Below, piece after piece: positions 7,936 through 16,546 of a stretch of 64,000 bases of DNA. This DNA comes from Bacillaceae bacterium OF18-1A (GTDB lineage Bacteria; Bacillota; Bacilli; Bacillales; Bacillaceae_G). Both the position numbers and the translations under genes were made by a program. The notes below the pieces were generated by a model. That model saw only the letters and a list, made by a program, of their open reading frames with translations. It did not search any database and was not told the DNA's origin. The number at the start of each line of letters is the position of its first letter. Within the stretch, counting starts at the first letter, position 1. The stretch spans positions 60,923 through 124,922 of the forward strand of contig JAQEWB010000007.1 of NCBI GenBank assembly GCA_027694045.1. Direction: 5' to 3'.

Positions 7936-9063
7936 ATGTTATTTTATTTTGAACTTGTCGTCATTTTACTTTGTACGAAATTAGCTGGTGATATTAGTGT
8001 AAGACTCGGTCAGCCTTCCGTACTTGGTAAATTAATTGTTGGTATTATTATTGGTCCTGCTGTGCTAGGCATTATTAATAGTTCTGAACTCATTGATGAA
8101 CTGAGTGAAATTGGTGTTTTGCTACTTATGTTTATGGCGGGACTTGAAACAGATTTAGAAGAATTAAATCGAAATTTAAAATCGTCATTTGCCGTAGCTG
8201 CTGGGGGGATTATTTTTCCTTTCATCGGTGGATATGTGACGGGATTACTATTTGGATTGATGCAGTCCCATGCAATTTTTTTAGGATTATTACTTTGCGC
8301 AACATCGGTTAGTATTACGGTGCAAACGTTACGTGATTTAGGAAAAATGAATACGAGAGAAAGTACAACGATTTTAGGTGCTGCCGTATTTGATGATGTG
8401 ATAGTTGTTATTTTATTAGCGTTTGTTATGAGCTTTTTAGGAACGCAAGATGTAAATATAACACTTGTTATCGTTAAGAAATTGATTTTCTTTGTAAGTA
8501 TTGTTTTTATCGCTTGGAAAGTTGTTCCGTGGATTATGAAAATGCTTGTCCCACTTCGTGTATCGGAAGCATTAATTAGCGCGGCACTTATTATTTGTTT
8601 CTCTTTTTCGTATTACAGTGAAATGATGGGGATTGCAGGTATTATTGGTGCATTTGCGGCCGGAATTGCCATTTCTCAAACGGAGTATAAGCATGAGGTG
8701 GAGCACAAAATTGAACCGATTGCTTATGCGATATTTGTGCCAGTGTTCTTCGTAAGTATCGGAATGGAAATTACATTTCAAGGCATTGGAAGCCAACTTT
8801 GGTTTATTATCATTATGACGCTTATTGCGATTTTCACAAAGTTAATCGGATCAGGTTTAGGAGCAAGATTAACAGGATTCAACCTTCAATCTTCTATTAG
8901 TATTGGTGCGGGAATGGTATCACGCGGAGAAGTGGCACTTATCATTGCAGCAAACGGACTTACAGCAAATTTATTAGCGAAAGAAAATTTCACAGCGATT
9001 GTTATTGTTGTTATATTAACGACGATTATTACGCCGCCGCTTTTGAAGAAATATTTCGTATAG
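7936..9063 (+). CDS. CPA2-type Na+(K+)/H+ antiporter, GerN/GerT/NapA-like
   Basis: ATG 7936 follows GTAGGAGA, giving 375 residues; upstream in-frame codons lack a ribosome site. The protein is almost entirely membrane helices. It has the CPA2 landmarks: RLGQPSVLGKLIVGIIIGPAVLG near the N-terminus, FDDVIVV (paired ion-binding aspartates, near residue 155) and the late block ISIGAGMVSRGEVALII. This matches the GerN/GerT/NapA group of B. cereus, where GerN acts in inosine-dependent spore germination and GerT in outgrowth under salt. I cannot separate GerN from GerT here, so no symbol is given. It is monocistronic, with a terminator at 9072-9103. Confidence 0.87.
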   Translation: MLFYFELVVILLCTKLAGDISVRLGQPSVLGKLIVGIIIGPAVLGIINSSELIDELSEIGVLLLMFMAGLETDLEELNRNLKSSFAVAAGGIIFPFIGGYVTGLLFGLMQSHAIFLGLLLCATSVSITVQTLRDLGKMNTRESTTILGAAVFDDVIVVILLAFVMSFLGTQDVNITLVIVKKLIFFVSIVFIAWKVVPWIMKMLVPLRVSEALISAALIICFSFSYYSEMMGIAGIIGAFAAGIAISQTEYKHEVEHKIEPIAYAIFVPVFFVSIGMEITFQGIGSQLWFIIIMTLIAIFTKLIGSGLGARLTGFNLQSSISIGAGMVSRGEVALIIAANGLTANLLAKENFTAIVIVVILTTIITPPLLKKYFV

Positions 9064-9071
9064 AGAGGAAG

Positions 9072-9103
9072 AAGCTTATCTGATATAGGTAAGCTCTTTT
9101 TTC
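9072..9103 (+). terminator. Terminator of the antiporter gene
   Basis: AGCTTATC (loop TGATATAG) GTAAGCT followed by CTTTTTT. Confidence 0.75.
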
Positions 9104-9189
9104 ATTGTAAAAAGCAATGGTCATATAGCGTGAACAGGTTGTAATTATGGTAAAATCTACGTATATGATAAGTCGAGGAGAGAAAACGT

Positions 9190-9504
9190 GTGCAGATTAC
9201 GAAGGAGAAGCTTACCGGTGTAATCATATTTATTGCACTATGTATACCATTTACTGCATGGAAAGAATTAAAAGTAAAAGATTTTCCGGTTTCTATTTTT
9301 TCTTTTTATGTAGAAGACGAAAATCCGAAAGACTATAAGTACACTGCTTTTGTGCCCGACTTTGCAATTTGGATAGGTGGATGGGAAAAACAGCGATCTG
9401 AAGGTGAAATAACGTCATATAAAAAAGAGGAGCGAACTGTAATTGTTCGCCATCCTCCTGGCGATGATGGTTTTTATCTTTTTGAAGCAAGAGAAAATAA
9501 GTGA
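9190..9504 (+). CDS. Hypothetical 104-residue membrane-anchored protein
   Basis: GTG 9190 follows GAGGAGAGAAAAC. One N-terminal helix (LTGVIIFIALCIPFTAW, residues ~9-25) anchors a short, probably extracytoplasmic domain containing FYVEDENPKDY, AIWIGGWEK and RHPPGDDGFYLFEAR. No family is recognised. It ends one base-step before the in-frame GTG region of the RpiR gene, whose real start is ~30 bases on, so the two may be cotranscribed. Confidence 0.65.
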   Translation: MQITKEKLTGVIIFIALCIPFTAWKELKVKDFPVSIFSFYVEDENPKDYKYTAFVPDFAIWIGGWEKQRSEGEITSYKKEERTVIVRHPPGDDGFYLFEARENK

Positions 9505-9533
9505 AAGCAACCGTAAGAAGTGGAGGTCAAATA

Positions 9534-10397
9534 GTGAAAGCTTCAACATTACTATTTAAAATTGAAAGTAATATGGATCAATTTTCACCAGCTGAAAAGA
9601 AGGTTGCCATGTACATAATGGAGAATGCCGAGATTGTCCCAAACTTAACGACGAAAGAAGTGTCTACGAATGCTGGTTCAAGTGAGGCGAGTGTCGTGCG
9701 CTTTTGTAAATCGATTGGGATTGGAAGCTTTAAAGCATTTAAGATAGCACTCGTTCGTGAGTTAACGATTGCGGATTATAATATTAACGATTTTTCAGTG
9801 ATGAATACGGAAGATGGACCGTATGATTTGTTTAATAAAGTTACTTATGTGAATAAAGCTGCAATTGAGGCGAGCGTTACTGCAATAGATAAGAAGGAAC
9901 TGGAGAAAGCAGCGGACCTTATTGTAAATGCGGATAAAATTATATTTTACGGAGTAGGTGGATCGGCTACTCCGGCGATGGACGGTGCTTATAAATTTAC
10001 AAGGCTCGGATTTACCGCAATGATGCTATCTGATTTTCATATGATGTTGCCACTTGTAACGAATGTAAAGGAAGGCGATATTTTCGTTGCGATTTCAACA
10101 TCCGGCCGAACGAAAGATGTACTTGAAATGGCGCAATATGCGAAGAGACAAGGTGCAACTGTTATCGGAATTACAAAGCTGGATCAATCATCACCTTTAT
10201 ATAAAGAAGCCGACATTCGGCTTTGTATGCCAGATGTAGAGCAAGATCATCGTATTGCGAGTATTGCGTCACGGATGACACAATTAAATATGATCGATGC
10301 TTTATATGTGATTACGTTTAATCGTATTGGTAATAAAGTGCTGGATCAATTTATGGAGACAAGAGAAGAAGCCTTGCGATTACGGAAGTTAAAATGA
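9534..10397 (+). CDS. RpiR/MurR-family regulator of the MurNAc operon
   Basis: GTG 9534 is preceded by GTGGAGG, giving 287 residues. Residues ~15-75 form the RpiR helix-turn-helix (LTTKEVSTNAGSSEASVVRF). Residues ~110-260 form a sugar-isomerase (SIS) domain with the phosphosugar loops GVGGSATPAMD and STSGRTKD. RpiR proteins sense phosphosugars through the SIS domain. Its position just before murQ-murP-mupG makes MurNAc-6-phosphate the likely effector. Two perfect GAAATT-A-AATTTC palindromes flank the murQ promoter and are the probable operators. A terminator overlaps its stop codon, so it is mostly transcribed separately from murQ. Confidence 0.88.
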   Translation: MKASTLLFKIESNMDQFSPAEKKVAMYIMENAEIVPNLTTKEVSTNAGSSEASVVRFCKSIGIGSFKAFKIALVRELTIADYNINDFSVMNTEDGPYDLFNKVTYVNKAAIEASVTAIDKKELEKAADLIVNADKIIFYGVGGSATPAMDGAYKFTRLGFTAMMLSDFHMMLPLVTNVKEGDIFVAISTSGRTKDVLEMAQYAKRQGATVIGITKLDQSSPLYKEADIRLCMPDVEQDHRIASIASRMTQLNMIDALYVITFNRIGNKVLDQFMETREEALRLRKLK

Positions 10398-10424
10398 AAA
10401 GATGGGGAAACCCATCTTTTTTTT
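10397..10424 (+). terminator. Terminator after the RpiR gene
   Basis: AAAAGATGGG (loop GAAA) CCCATCTTTT followed by TTTT, immediately at the stop codon. Confidence 0.85.
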
Positions 10425-10452
10425 GCATACTGACATAAATTCGTCATGAAAA

Positions 10453-10533
10453 GAAATTAAATTTCATAAAATAAGATAGTAATATTGATTTTAAATTTCT
10501 TGAAGTTATAATGAAAGTGTGAAATTAAATTTC
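10453..10533 (+). promoter_or_regulatory. murQ promoter with two flanking palindromic operators
   Basis: GAAATTAAATTTC occurs at 10453-10465 and again at 10521-10533; each is a perfect 13-base dyad around a central A. Between them lie TTGATT (10485-10490), 16 bases, and TATAAT (10507-10512). A related half-site, TTAAATTTCT, is at 10491-10500. The arrangement, one site upstream of -35 and one just past the start point, suggests repression by looping through the adjacent RpiR regulator. Confidence 0.72.
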
Positions 10534-10548
10534 GAAGTAGGTGGGAAT

Positions 10549-11433
10549 ATGTTAGAAAATTTATCGACAGAACACCGTAATGAAAAGACGATGAATTTAG
10601 ATGAGATGAGCATAAAAGAAGTTCTGCAAAGTATGAATGAAGAAGATCGAACAGTTGCGTTAGCAGTTGAAAAAGAGATAGAGCAGATTGAAAAAGTTGT
10701 ACAGAGTGTTATTAAATCTTTTGAAGCAGAGGGCCGATTAATATATATTGGGGCTGGTACGAGTGGTCGTTTAGGTATTTTAGACGCAGTAGAATGTCCG
10801 CCGACATTTGGCACAGCTGATGAAATGGTGCAAGGATTTATAGCAGGTGGATTGAAAGCGTTTACTAAAGCGGTAGAAGGTGCCGAAGACCGCGAAGAGT
10901 TAGCGGAAGAAGATTTAAAAAGTATCGGATTAAATGAGAAAGATACTGTAATTGGCATTGCTGCAAGTGGTAGAACTCCTTACGTAATTGGCGGATTGAA
11001 ATACGCACATGGCGTAGGAGCGAGTACGGCGAGTATTTCTTGTAATAAAAATGCTGAAATAAGTAAGTATGCAAAACTCAATGTAGAAGTGGAGACAGGC
11101 GCAGAAATATTAACGGGCTCAACACGTTTGAAGGCTGGTACAGCGCAAAAATTAGTGCTGAATATGATCTCAACAGCTTCTATGATTGGTGTAGGAAAAG
11201 TATATAAAAATTTAATGGTAGATGTGCAGTCTACAAATGAAAAGTTAGTAGAAAGATCAAAGCGAATTATTGTGGAAGCAACAGGCGCTAGTTATGAATT
11301 AGCGGCAGAGTACTATGAAAAAGCAGAACGTAACGTGAAAGCTGCGATTGTTATGCTGTTATTACAATGTGAGTATGAGGAAGCACTGGAGAAGCTAAAA
11401 GAATCGAAAGGATTTGTGAAGAGAGCACGATAA
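10549..11433 (+). CDS. murQ: N-acetylmuramic acid 6-phosphate etherase MurQ
   Basis: ATG 10549 follows TAGGTGGG; the product is 294 residues, normal for MurQ. It cleaves the lactyl ether of MurNAc-6-P, giving GlcNAc-6-P and D-lactate, in cytoplasmic cell-wall recycling. The SIS fold is visible: STEHRNEKTMNLDEM at the N-terminus, IGAGTSGRLG near residue 65, VECPPTFG, and IAASGRTPYV near residue 145. It is the first gene of a murQ-murP-mupG operon, with the RpiR regulator next door and palindromic operators at its promoter. Confidence 0.95.
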   Translation: MLENLSTEHRNEKTMNLDEMSIKEVLQSMNEEDRTVALAVEKEIEQIEKVVQSVIKSFEAEGRLIYIGAGTSGRLGILDAVECPPTFGTADEMVQGFIAGGLKAFTKAVEGAEDREELAEEDLKSIGLNEKDTVIGIAASGRTPYVIGGLKYAHGVGASTASISCNKNAEISKYAKLNVEVETGAEILTGSTRLKAGTAQKLVLNMISTASMIGVGKVYKNLMVDVQSTNEKLVERSKRIIVEATGASYELAAEYYEKAERNVKAAIVMLLLQCEYEEALEKLKESKGFVKRAR

Positions 11434-11455
11434 ATAATAGGGAGGGGATTCTATT

Positions 11456-12820
11456 ATGAAGAAAGAAGAGAGACTGGCGAAAGAAATTTCGGAGCAACTT
11501 GGGGGAATAAAAAATATTCGTGGTATTGCTCATTGTATGACGAGACTTAGGTTAACACTTTATGATGAAAGTAAAGTGAATATGGACCTTTTGAAAAAGG
11601 TTGAAGGGGTTATGGGTGTTATTGAAGATGAGACGCTTCAAGTTGTCGTTGGCCCAGGAACGGTAAATAAAGTAGCCGCTGAAATGGAAGGCTTAACGGG
11701 ACTCCGAATTGGTGAGGTGGCAGATCATCACCTTGAAGACCTTGGGCAAGAGATGAAGTCAGAGATCAAAAAGAAAAATAATACACCTGTGAAAAACTTT
11801 TTACGAAAAATAGGAAGTATTTTCATCCCATTAATTCCTGGTCTTGTTGCATCCGGGATTATAAATGGGGTTGCTAACTTTGCGAAAAACGCTGGTGCTG
11901 ATCCGAATGCTACATGGCTACAAATGTTACTACTTATTGGCGGTGGTATCTTTACATTTTTAGGAATTTTAGTCGGCTGGAATACAGCGAAAGAATTTGG
12001 CGGGACACCGGTTCTTGGGGCGATTGCTGGTATTTTAATTTTCAACCCGGCAATGGCGAACGTAAAGTTATTTGGTGAAGCGTTAGTACCCGGACGGGGC
12101 GGATTGTTTGCAGTTATTTTTGCAGCATGGCTTATGGTTGTAGTGGAAAGACAAGTTCGAAAAGCTGTACCAAATGCAGTTGATATTATCGTGACACCAC
12201 TCATTACTGTATTAGTCGTAAGTATTGTAACGATGTTAGCAATTCAGCCAGTTGCTGGTTTCTTATCTGAAGGAATTACAAGTGGAATTAATGCTATTTT
12301 AAATATTGGCGGAGCGTTTGCTGGAGCAGTGCTTGCCGGAACATTTTTACCTCTCGTTATGGTTGGATTACATCACGGTTTAACACCAATTCATATGGAA
12401 TTTATTAATCAAACGCACGTAACACCTTTATTACCAGTACTTGCAATGGCTGGAGCTGGGCAAGTAGGGGCAGCCATTGCGATTTTTGTAAAAACAAAAA
12501 ATAAACGACTTCGTAACGTAATTAAAGGGGCATTGCCAGTTGGATTTTTAGGAATTGGTGAGCCATTATTATACGGTGTTACATTACCACTTGGGAAACC
12601 GTTTCTCACTGCTTGTTTAGGGGCAGCTGTTGGCGGTGCATTCCAAGCAGTTATGCATACAGCTGCACTTGGAATTGGTGTATCTGGATTATCTTTAATC
12701 CCATTAATCGCTGATAATAAATATTTACTATATTTCTTAGGTTTAGTCATTGCATATACGTTCGGATTCATCTTTACGTATTTCTTCGGATTTAAAGAAG
12801 AAATGGCAGAAAACATATAG
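11456..12820 (+). CDS. murP: PTS transporter MurP-like (EIIBC), MurNAc-type
   Basis: 454 residues, 22 bases after murQ. Residues ~1-85 are a PTS EIIB domain with the phosphorylated cysteine in GIAHCMTRLRL. The rest is a glucose-family EIIC membrane domain (for example GLHHGLTPIHMEF and GIGEPLLYGVTLPL). There is no EIIA domain, so it must borrow one from another PTS, as MurP does. In Staphylococcus aureus MurP imports MurNAc-GlcNAc or MurNAc with phosphorylation. The neighbours murQ and mupG make the same role very likely here. A terminator-like hairpin follows before mupG. Confidence 0.9.
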   Translation: MKKEERLAKEISEQLGGIKNIRGIAHCMTRLRLTLYDESKVNMDLLKKVEGVMGVIEDETLQVVVGPGTVNKVAAEMEGLTGLRIGEVADHHLEDLGQEMKSEIKKKNNTPVKNFLRKIGSIFIPLIPGLVASGIINGVANFAKNAGADPNATWLQMLLLIGGGIFTFLGILVGWNTAKEFGGTPVLGAIAGILIFNPAMANVKLFGEALVPGRGGLFAVIFAAWLMVVVERQVRKAVPNAVDIIVTPLITVLVVSIVTMLAIQPVAGFLSEGITSGINAILNIGGAFAGAVLAGTFLPLVMVGLHHGLTPIHMEFINQTHVTPLLPVLAMAGAGQVGAAIAIFVKTKNKRLRNVIKGALPVGFLGIGEPLLYGVTLPLGKPFLTACLGAAVGGAFQAVMHTAALGIGVSGLSLIPLIADNKYLLYFLGLVIAYTFGFIFTYFFGFKEEMAENI

Positions 12821-12844
12821 AGAAAGGGATTCCTTTCTCTTTTT
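12819..12844 (+). terminator. Hairpin between murP and mupG (possible partial attenuator)
   Basis: AGAGAAAGG (loop GATT) CCTTTCTCT followed by TTTT. It lies inside the operon and may reduce mupG expression relative to murQ-murP or stabilise the upstream mRNA. Confidence 0.6.
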
Positions 12845-12868
12845 CTATTACTAGAAAGGGAGATTCAT

Positions 12869-13924
12869 ATGATAGGTGTTTCAATTTATCTTTCAAAAGA
12901 GCGAGTAGAGAAACAAGAAGAGTGGCTAAAAGTAGCGAAGGAAAATGGATTTTCATCTATTTTTACATCACTTCATATTCCAGAAGATGATCCGGGTACA
13001 TATAAAGAGTTAATTCAAATACTGGGGAAGCAGTCTCTTGAAAATGAAATGGAATTAATGGTCGATGTTTCTCCAAAATCGCTACAACATTTAGGAATGA
13101 CGTATGAAAATGTGGAAGAATTAGTACAGTGGGGGATTACTGGTTTACGAATGGACTACGGTATTGCACCGAAAGAAATTGCGTGCGTATCTCATAAGAT
13201 GAAAGTGGCTTTAAATGCGAGTACGATTACAAAGTCATTTTGGAAAGAGTTACTAGCGGAAAATATACGAGTAGAGAATGTAGAAGCGTGGCATAATTTT
13301 TACCCGCGCCCAGAGACAGGACTAGCAAAGTCCTTCTTGCAAAAGCAAAATCACTATTTACATGAGTGCGGAATAAAAACGATGGCATTTATTCCAGGGG
13401 ATGGGGAGAAACGGGGCCCGTTATATGAAGGGTTACCAACGTTAGAAAAGCATCGCAATATGCGCCCGCTGGAAGCATATTTAGAACTTGTTCAAGATTG
13501 TTATGTCGATAAAGTCCTAATTGGAGATATAAGTGCGAGTTTAGAAAGTGTAGCAGAAATAGCTCATGCAAGTAGAGGGATTATTCCGTTACGCTATCAA
13601 TCGTTTATAACTGATAAAGAAGTAGTAAAGATGATAGAGCAAGTACATACGAATCGGCTTGATCCAGCACGTGATGTTATTCGTTCGGTAGAGTCAAGGG
13701 AAAGAAATAAAGTGATTTTACACCCAATGAATACAATTGCAAGAAAGAAAGGTAGCATTACAATCGATAATGAATTGTACGGCAGATATGCTGGGGAGAT
13801 GCAAATCGTTATAGATGATTTGCCTAAAGATGAGAAGGTGAATGTTGTTGGAATGGTGATGGAAGAAGATGTGTCTTTACTGTCCTATATGGATGCGGGG
13901 CGGAAATTCCAACTTTTTTCTTAG
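12869..13924 (+). CDS. mupG: 6-phospho-N-acetylmuramidase MupG (DUF871)
   Basis: 351 residues starting at ATG 12869 after AGAAAGGGAG. The N-terminus IGVSIYLSKERVEKQEEWLK and the blocks FTSLHIPEDDP and GLRMDYGI belong to DUF871. The family has a TIM-barrel N-terminal domain and a small cyclophilin-like C-terminal domain (residues ~240-351). In S. aureus MupG hydrolyses MurNAc-6P-GlcNAc inside the cell, producing the substrate of MurQ. Its position at the end of murQ-murP supports the same reaction. A strong terminator follows. Confidence 0.9.
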   Translation: MIGVSIYLSKERVEKQEEWLKVAKENGFSSIFTSLHIPEDDPGTYKELIQILGKQSLENEMELMVDVSPKSLQHLGMTYENVEELVQWGITGLRMDYGIAPKEIACVSHKMKVALNASTITKSFWKELLAENIRVENVEAWHNFYPRPETGLAKSFLQKQNHYLHECGIKTMAFIPGDGEKRGPLYEGLPTLEKHRNMRPLEAYLELVQDCYVDKVLIGDISASLESVAEIAHASRGIIPLRYQSFITDKEVVKMIEQVHTNRLDPARDVIRSVESRERNKVILHPMNTIARKKGSITIDNELYGRYAGEMQIVIDDLPKDEKVNVVGMVMEEDVSLLSYMDAGRKFQLFS

Positions 13925-13936
13925 AAGAGAATATCC

Positions 13937-13972
13937 TAAAAAACATTATCCCTAAGAAGGATAATGTTTTTT
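13937..13972 (+). terminator. Terminator of the MurNAc operon
   Basis: AAAACATTATCC (loop CTAAGAA) GGATAATGTTTT followed by TTT. The converging EamA gene ends just after it. Confidence 0.8.
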
Positions 13973-13974
13973 TG

Positions 13975-14886
13975 TTAGGAATGTTTTCGTATGAGAGCCC
14001 TCGTTGGCTGAACAGTAATTGTTTTGAAGTGAGAAAATAAATAACATCCTGTTACGACGATAATGGTACCTACAATTTGAATCCAAGTTAATTCTTCTCC
14101 AAGGAAAAGGAATGCTAATATTGCTGTGAAAATCGGATTGAAGTTTAGAAAAATACCTGATGTAGTTGCTCCTAATTTCTGTACACCAATATTCCAAAAC
14201 ACCATACAAAGAACGGTTGAAATAAGTCCGGTGTATAAAAGGGATGTGATAAAAGAAGTGTTTATATTTGAAACAGTGAAACTACCTATATTAAATGGCA
14301 GTAATAAAATAACACCGAAAATACCAGAGTATAAAGTCGCCATAAGTGGTGTCGTTGTTTTTGTGGCCCATTTACTACAAACAGAATATATTCCCCAAAT
14401 ACAAACTGCCGCAATCATCCATAAATCTCCGCTATTAAAATGTAATGAAAATAAAAGTGAAAAATCACCTTTTAATAGGACAAGGACAACTCCGAAGAAT
14501 GAAAGGACCATAGATAAAATTTGAAGTGTATTTACTTTTTCTTTTAGAAATAACACTGAAAATAGTGCGATGGAAATAGCATTTAATGTAGAAATAAGAC
14601 CTACATTTGTTGCAGATGTTTTTTCTAATGCTAAAAATTGAAAAATGTTAAAGAGAGCGACACCTGTGATTCCCATTAATATTAACGGAAGAATAGCTGC
14701 GCGTGGTGGAATGATTTTCTTTTCTTTCAACCAGACCATCGGTAATAAACAAACAATTGCAATGAGCCATCTTAAACTTGTTAATGTCATAGGTGATGCA
14801 TGATTAACGAGTGATTTTCCAACGACAAAATTTCCTCCCCATAATAAGCTCGTTAGTAATAGTAAAAAGACATAAAAATAAGGCAT
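13975..14886 (-). CDS. EamA/DMT-family transporter
   Basis: 303 residues with ten predicted membrane helices in two EamA repeats (residues ~5-140 and ~155-290). Repeat landmarks are LLWGGNFVVGKSLVNHASPMTLTSLRW (in two parts) and FLNFNPIFTAILAFLFLGEE. ATG 14886 follows AAAGGGGA. DMT proteins export metabolites or amino acids. The divergent Lrp/AsnC gene 200 bases away is the likely regulator, suggesting an amino acid or related compound as substrate. Substrate identity is inference only. Confidence 0.87.
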   Translation of the reverse strand: MPYFYVFLLLLTSLLWGGNFVVGKSLVNHASPMTLTSLRWLIAIVCLLPMVWLKEKKIIPPRAAILPLILMGITGVALFNIFQFLALEKTSATNVGLISTLNAISIALFSVLFLKEKVNTLQILSMVLSFFGVVLVLLKGDFSLLFSLHFNSGDLWMIAAVCIWGIYSVCSKWATKTTTPLMATLYSGIFGVILLLPFNIGSFTVSNINTSFITSLLYTGLISTVLCMVFWNIGVQKLGATTSGIFLNFNPIFTAILAFLFLGEELTWIQIVGTIIVVTGCYLFSHFKTITVQPTRALIRKHS

Positions 14887-15091
14887 GCAAAAAATCCCCT
14901 TTGTTGAAAATAATATGAATTGTAAATAATTTTAGCATTTTTCTTTATTGTGTAATATATTCTTTTGTGTGATGATAAAAAAACGATAGATTGTTTTGTT
15001 AAAATGATAAATGGGAGAAGTATATTCATTTTTAATTGAGGTATCGTATGTTTCTTCGAATAATCATCGGTAAGAAAAAGGGGGAGTTGTA

Positions 15092-15577
15092 ATGGAGTCG
15101 TCTGTTATTAAGGTGTTAGATGATTTGGATGTACAAATTTTAGATATATTGCAAAAGGAGTCACAAGTAAGTAATGCAGAGCTTGCACGCCGCGTTAATT
15201 TATCGCCAGCTGCAATGCATGCACGTATAAAAAGGCTAGAGGGAGAAGGCTTTATTGATAAGCAAGTAGCAATTTTAAACCAAGAAAAGCTTGGTTTTGA
15301 CTTATTATGCTTTATTTTTATGAGTACGAATATTCATCAATCAGATAAACTTGATGTGCTAGAAAGAGAATTAAAGTCGATGCCAGAAGTGTTAGAATGT
15401 CACTGCTTAACAGGAGAGTATGATTATTTATTAAAAGTTGCCAATCGTGATCGTAAGGAGCTAGAGTACTTTATTAGGAAGTTAAATAAACTAGGGATTA
15501 CACGTATCCAGACGAGTTTAGCGCTGCGTGAAATAAAATATTCGACGGTATTGCCGATAAGTAAAAACGAAGCATGA
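15092..15577 (+). CDS. Lrp/AsnC-family transcriptional regulator
   Basis: 161 residues, a usual length for the family, with ATG 15092 after AAAAGGGGGAG. Residues ~10-60 are the winged helix-turn-helix (LDDLDVQILDILQKESQVSN, then AELARRVNLSPAAMHARIKR). The remainder is the ligand-binding RAM domain (MPEVLECHCLTGEYDYLLKV). Such proteins respond to amino acids and often control a divergent transporter; here the divergent gene is the EamA exporter. A terminator overlaps the stop region. Confidence 0.9.
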   Translation: MESSVIKVLDDLDVQILDILQKESQVSNAELARRVNLSPAAMHARIKRLEGEGFIDKQVAILNQEKLGFDLLCFIFMSTNIHQSDKLDVLERELKSMPEVLECHCLTGEYDYLLKVANRDRKELEYFIRKLNKLGITRIQTSLALREIKYSTVLPISKNEA

Positions 15578-15596
15578 TGAGGTGCTTCGTTTTTTT
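15566..15596 (+). terminator. Terminator of the Lrp gene
   Basis: AACGAAGCA (loop TGATGAGG) TGCTTCGTT followed by TTTTT. Confidence 0.8.
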
Positions 15597-15658
15597 GAAT
15601 GCATGTAACGTAAAAATCTAGCATTATAAACTATTACAGCTTTCTTGGTTGTAAATAA

Positions 15659-15943
15659 TTACTTACTATGTGGTTGTTGAGCTAATAATATTTTCACTAT
15701 TGCGTTTATCATTGGATTTTCTGAACTATAATAGACTTCTAATCCTTGTCGTTTATTCACTACAATGCTTTGTGCTTTCATTTTACCTAAGTGTTGCGAA
15801 ACGGTAGATTGTGGGAGTTTTAATAATGCAACGAGCTGAGTAACATTGCATTTCTCTTTAGTTATTAATTCGTTTAAAATTTTAATTCTAACTGGATGTG
15901 AAATTGTTTTAAGTATTGTGGCATTCTGTTCATAAAAATCCAT
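15659..15943 (-). CDS. ArsR-family transcriptional regulator
   Basis: 94 residues. The winged helix-turn-helix of the ArsR/SmtB family covers most of the protein: ISHPVRIKILNELITKEKCN, then VTQLVALLKLPQSTVSQHLGKM and a wing ending RQGLEVYYSS. The common CVC metal-binding pattern of ArsR is absent; only one Cys (KCNV) is seen, so a metal sensor is not certain. ATG 15943 has AAGGAGCATT upstream. No transporter is paired with it; the neighbouring ~600 bases upstream are noncoding. Confidence 0.85.
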   Translation of the reverse strand: MDFYEQNATILKTISHPVRIKILNELITKEKCNVTQLVALLKLPQSTVSQHLGKMKAQSIVVNKRQGLEVYYSSENPMINAIVKILLAQQPHSK

Positions 15944-16335
15944 GTTAAATAATGCTCCTTATCTATTTTTTTCATATTTTCACTTTTCATAGGTAACTAC
16001 ATCTATACATACGTTATCCTTTCAAACTTGGACGCCGTTAACTTCTTGAATTATTGATAATCTAGAAATTAAAAATTCATCTTTTTGGATATTTATTTAA
16101 AGTGATTTTATAGATACAGTGTAATCTACAAATAACTTCTTTTCACCGAAAATTTTTTTCGAATTACCGCATTTTCTTTTCGTTATCTTTTAAATCATAA
16201 TAATTTTGTAGTTATGTTACTTCCCCATACTTTTTACAATGTATTAAAAAAGTAGGATTCTTGAGTGTATCTTTTAGAAAACATTATATTCTATCTTTGC
16301 AAATTACTAGCTATATAATAGTTTCACCCATAGTA
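15944..16335. other. Noncoding stretch, A/T-rich
   Basis: No frame with a ribosome site and coding character was found on either strand. The ArsR promoter must lie near its left end. Nothing else recognisable. Confidence 0.5.
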
Positions 16336-16395
16336 TATCTATTAAAAAAATAGGCTGTGAGAAGTTTTCTCTACAGCCTATTTTTTTAATAGATA
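16336..16395. repeat. Perfect 23-bp inverted repeat (long hairpin, possible terminator)
   Basis: Arms 16336-16358 and 16373-16395 are exact reverse complements and contain ATAGGCTGT / ACAGCCTAT with runs of seven A and seven T. The 14-base loop can itself pair (GAGAA/TTCTC). It resembles a bidirectional terminator but has no gene ending nearby, so it may end an unseen small transcript. Confidence 0.7.
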
Positions 16396-16490
16396 ACGAG
16401 TTAATTCGGGCTATAGTATTATGTCTAACTTGGTTTAGTTTGTTTGTATGGATAGACATGAAAATACTAGATTATTGTCTATTTTTGTGT

Positions 16491-16517
16491 ACTATGTACA
16501 ATTATCCACATAGAATA
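16491..16517 (+). promoter_or_regulatory. Sigma-K-type promoter of the collagen-like gene
   Basis: AC (16491-16492), 16 bases, then CATAGAATA (16509-16517), an exact fit to the AC-N16-CATANNNTA consensus of the late mother-cell sigma factor. It lies 30 bases before the start codon and fits an exosporium protein. Confidence 0.75.
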
Positions 16518-16546
16518 AACTGATTTCAAAGAAGGGGGTTTATTTT

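Noticed and set aside
9147..9338. 63-codon frame upstream of the small membrane gene
   Set aside because: It overlaps the better-supported gene at 9190 in another frame and has no ribosome site.
10506..12816. Minus-strand frames opposite murQ and murP
   Set aside because: Low-complexity Ser/Pro-rich shadows without ribosome sites.
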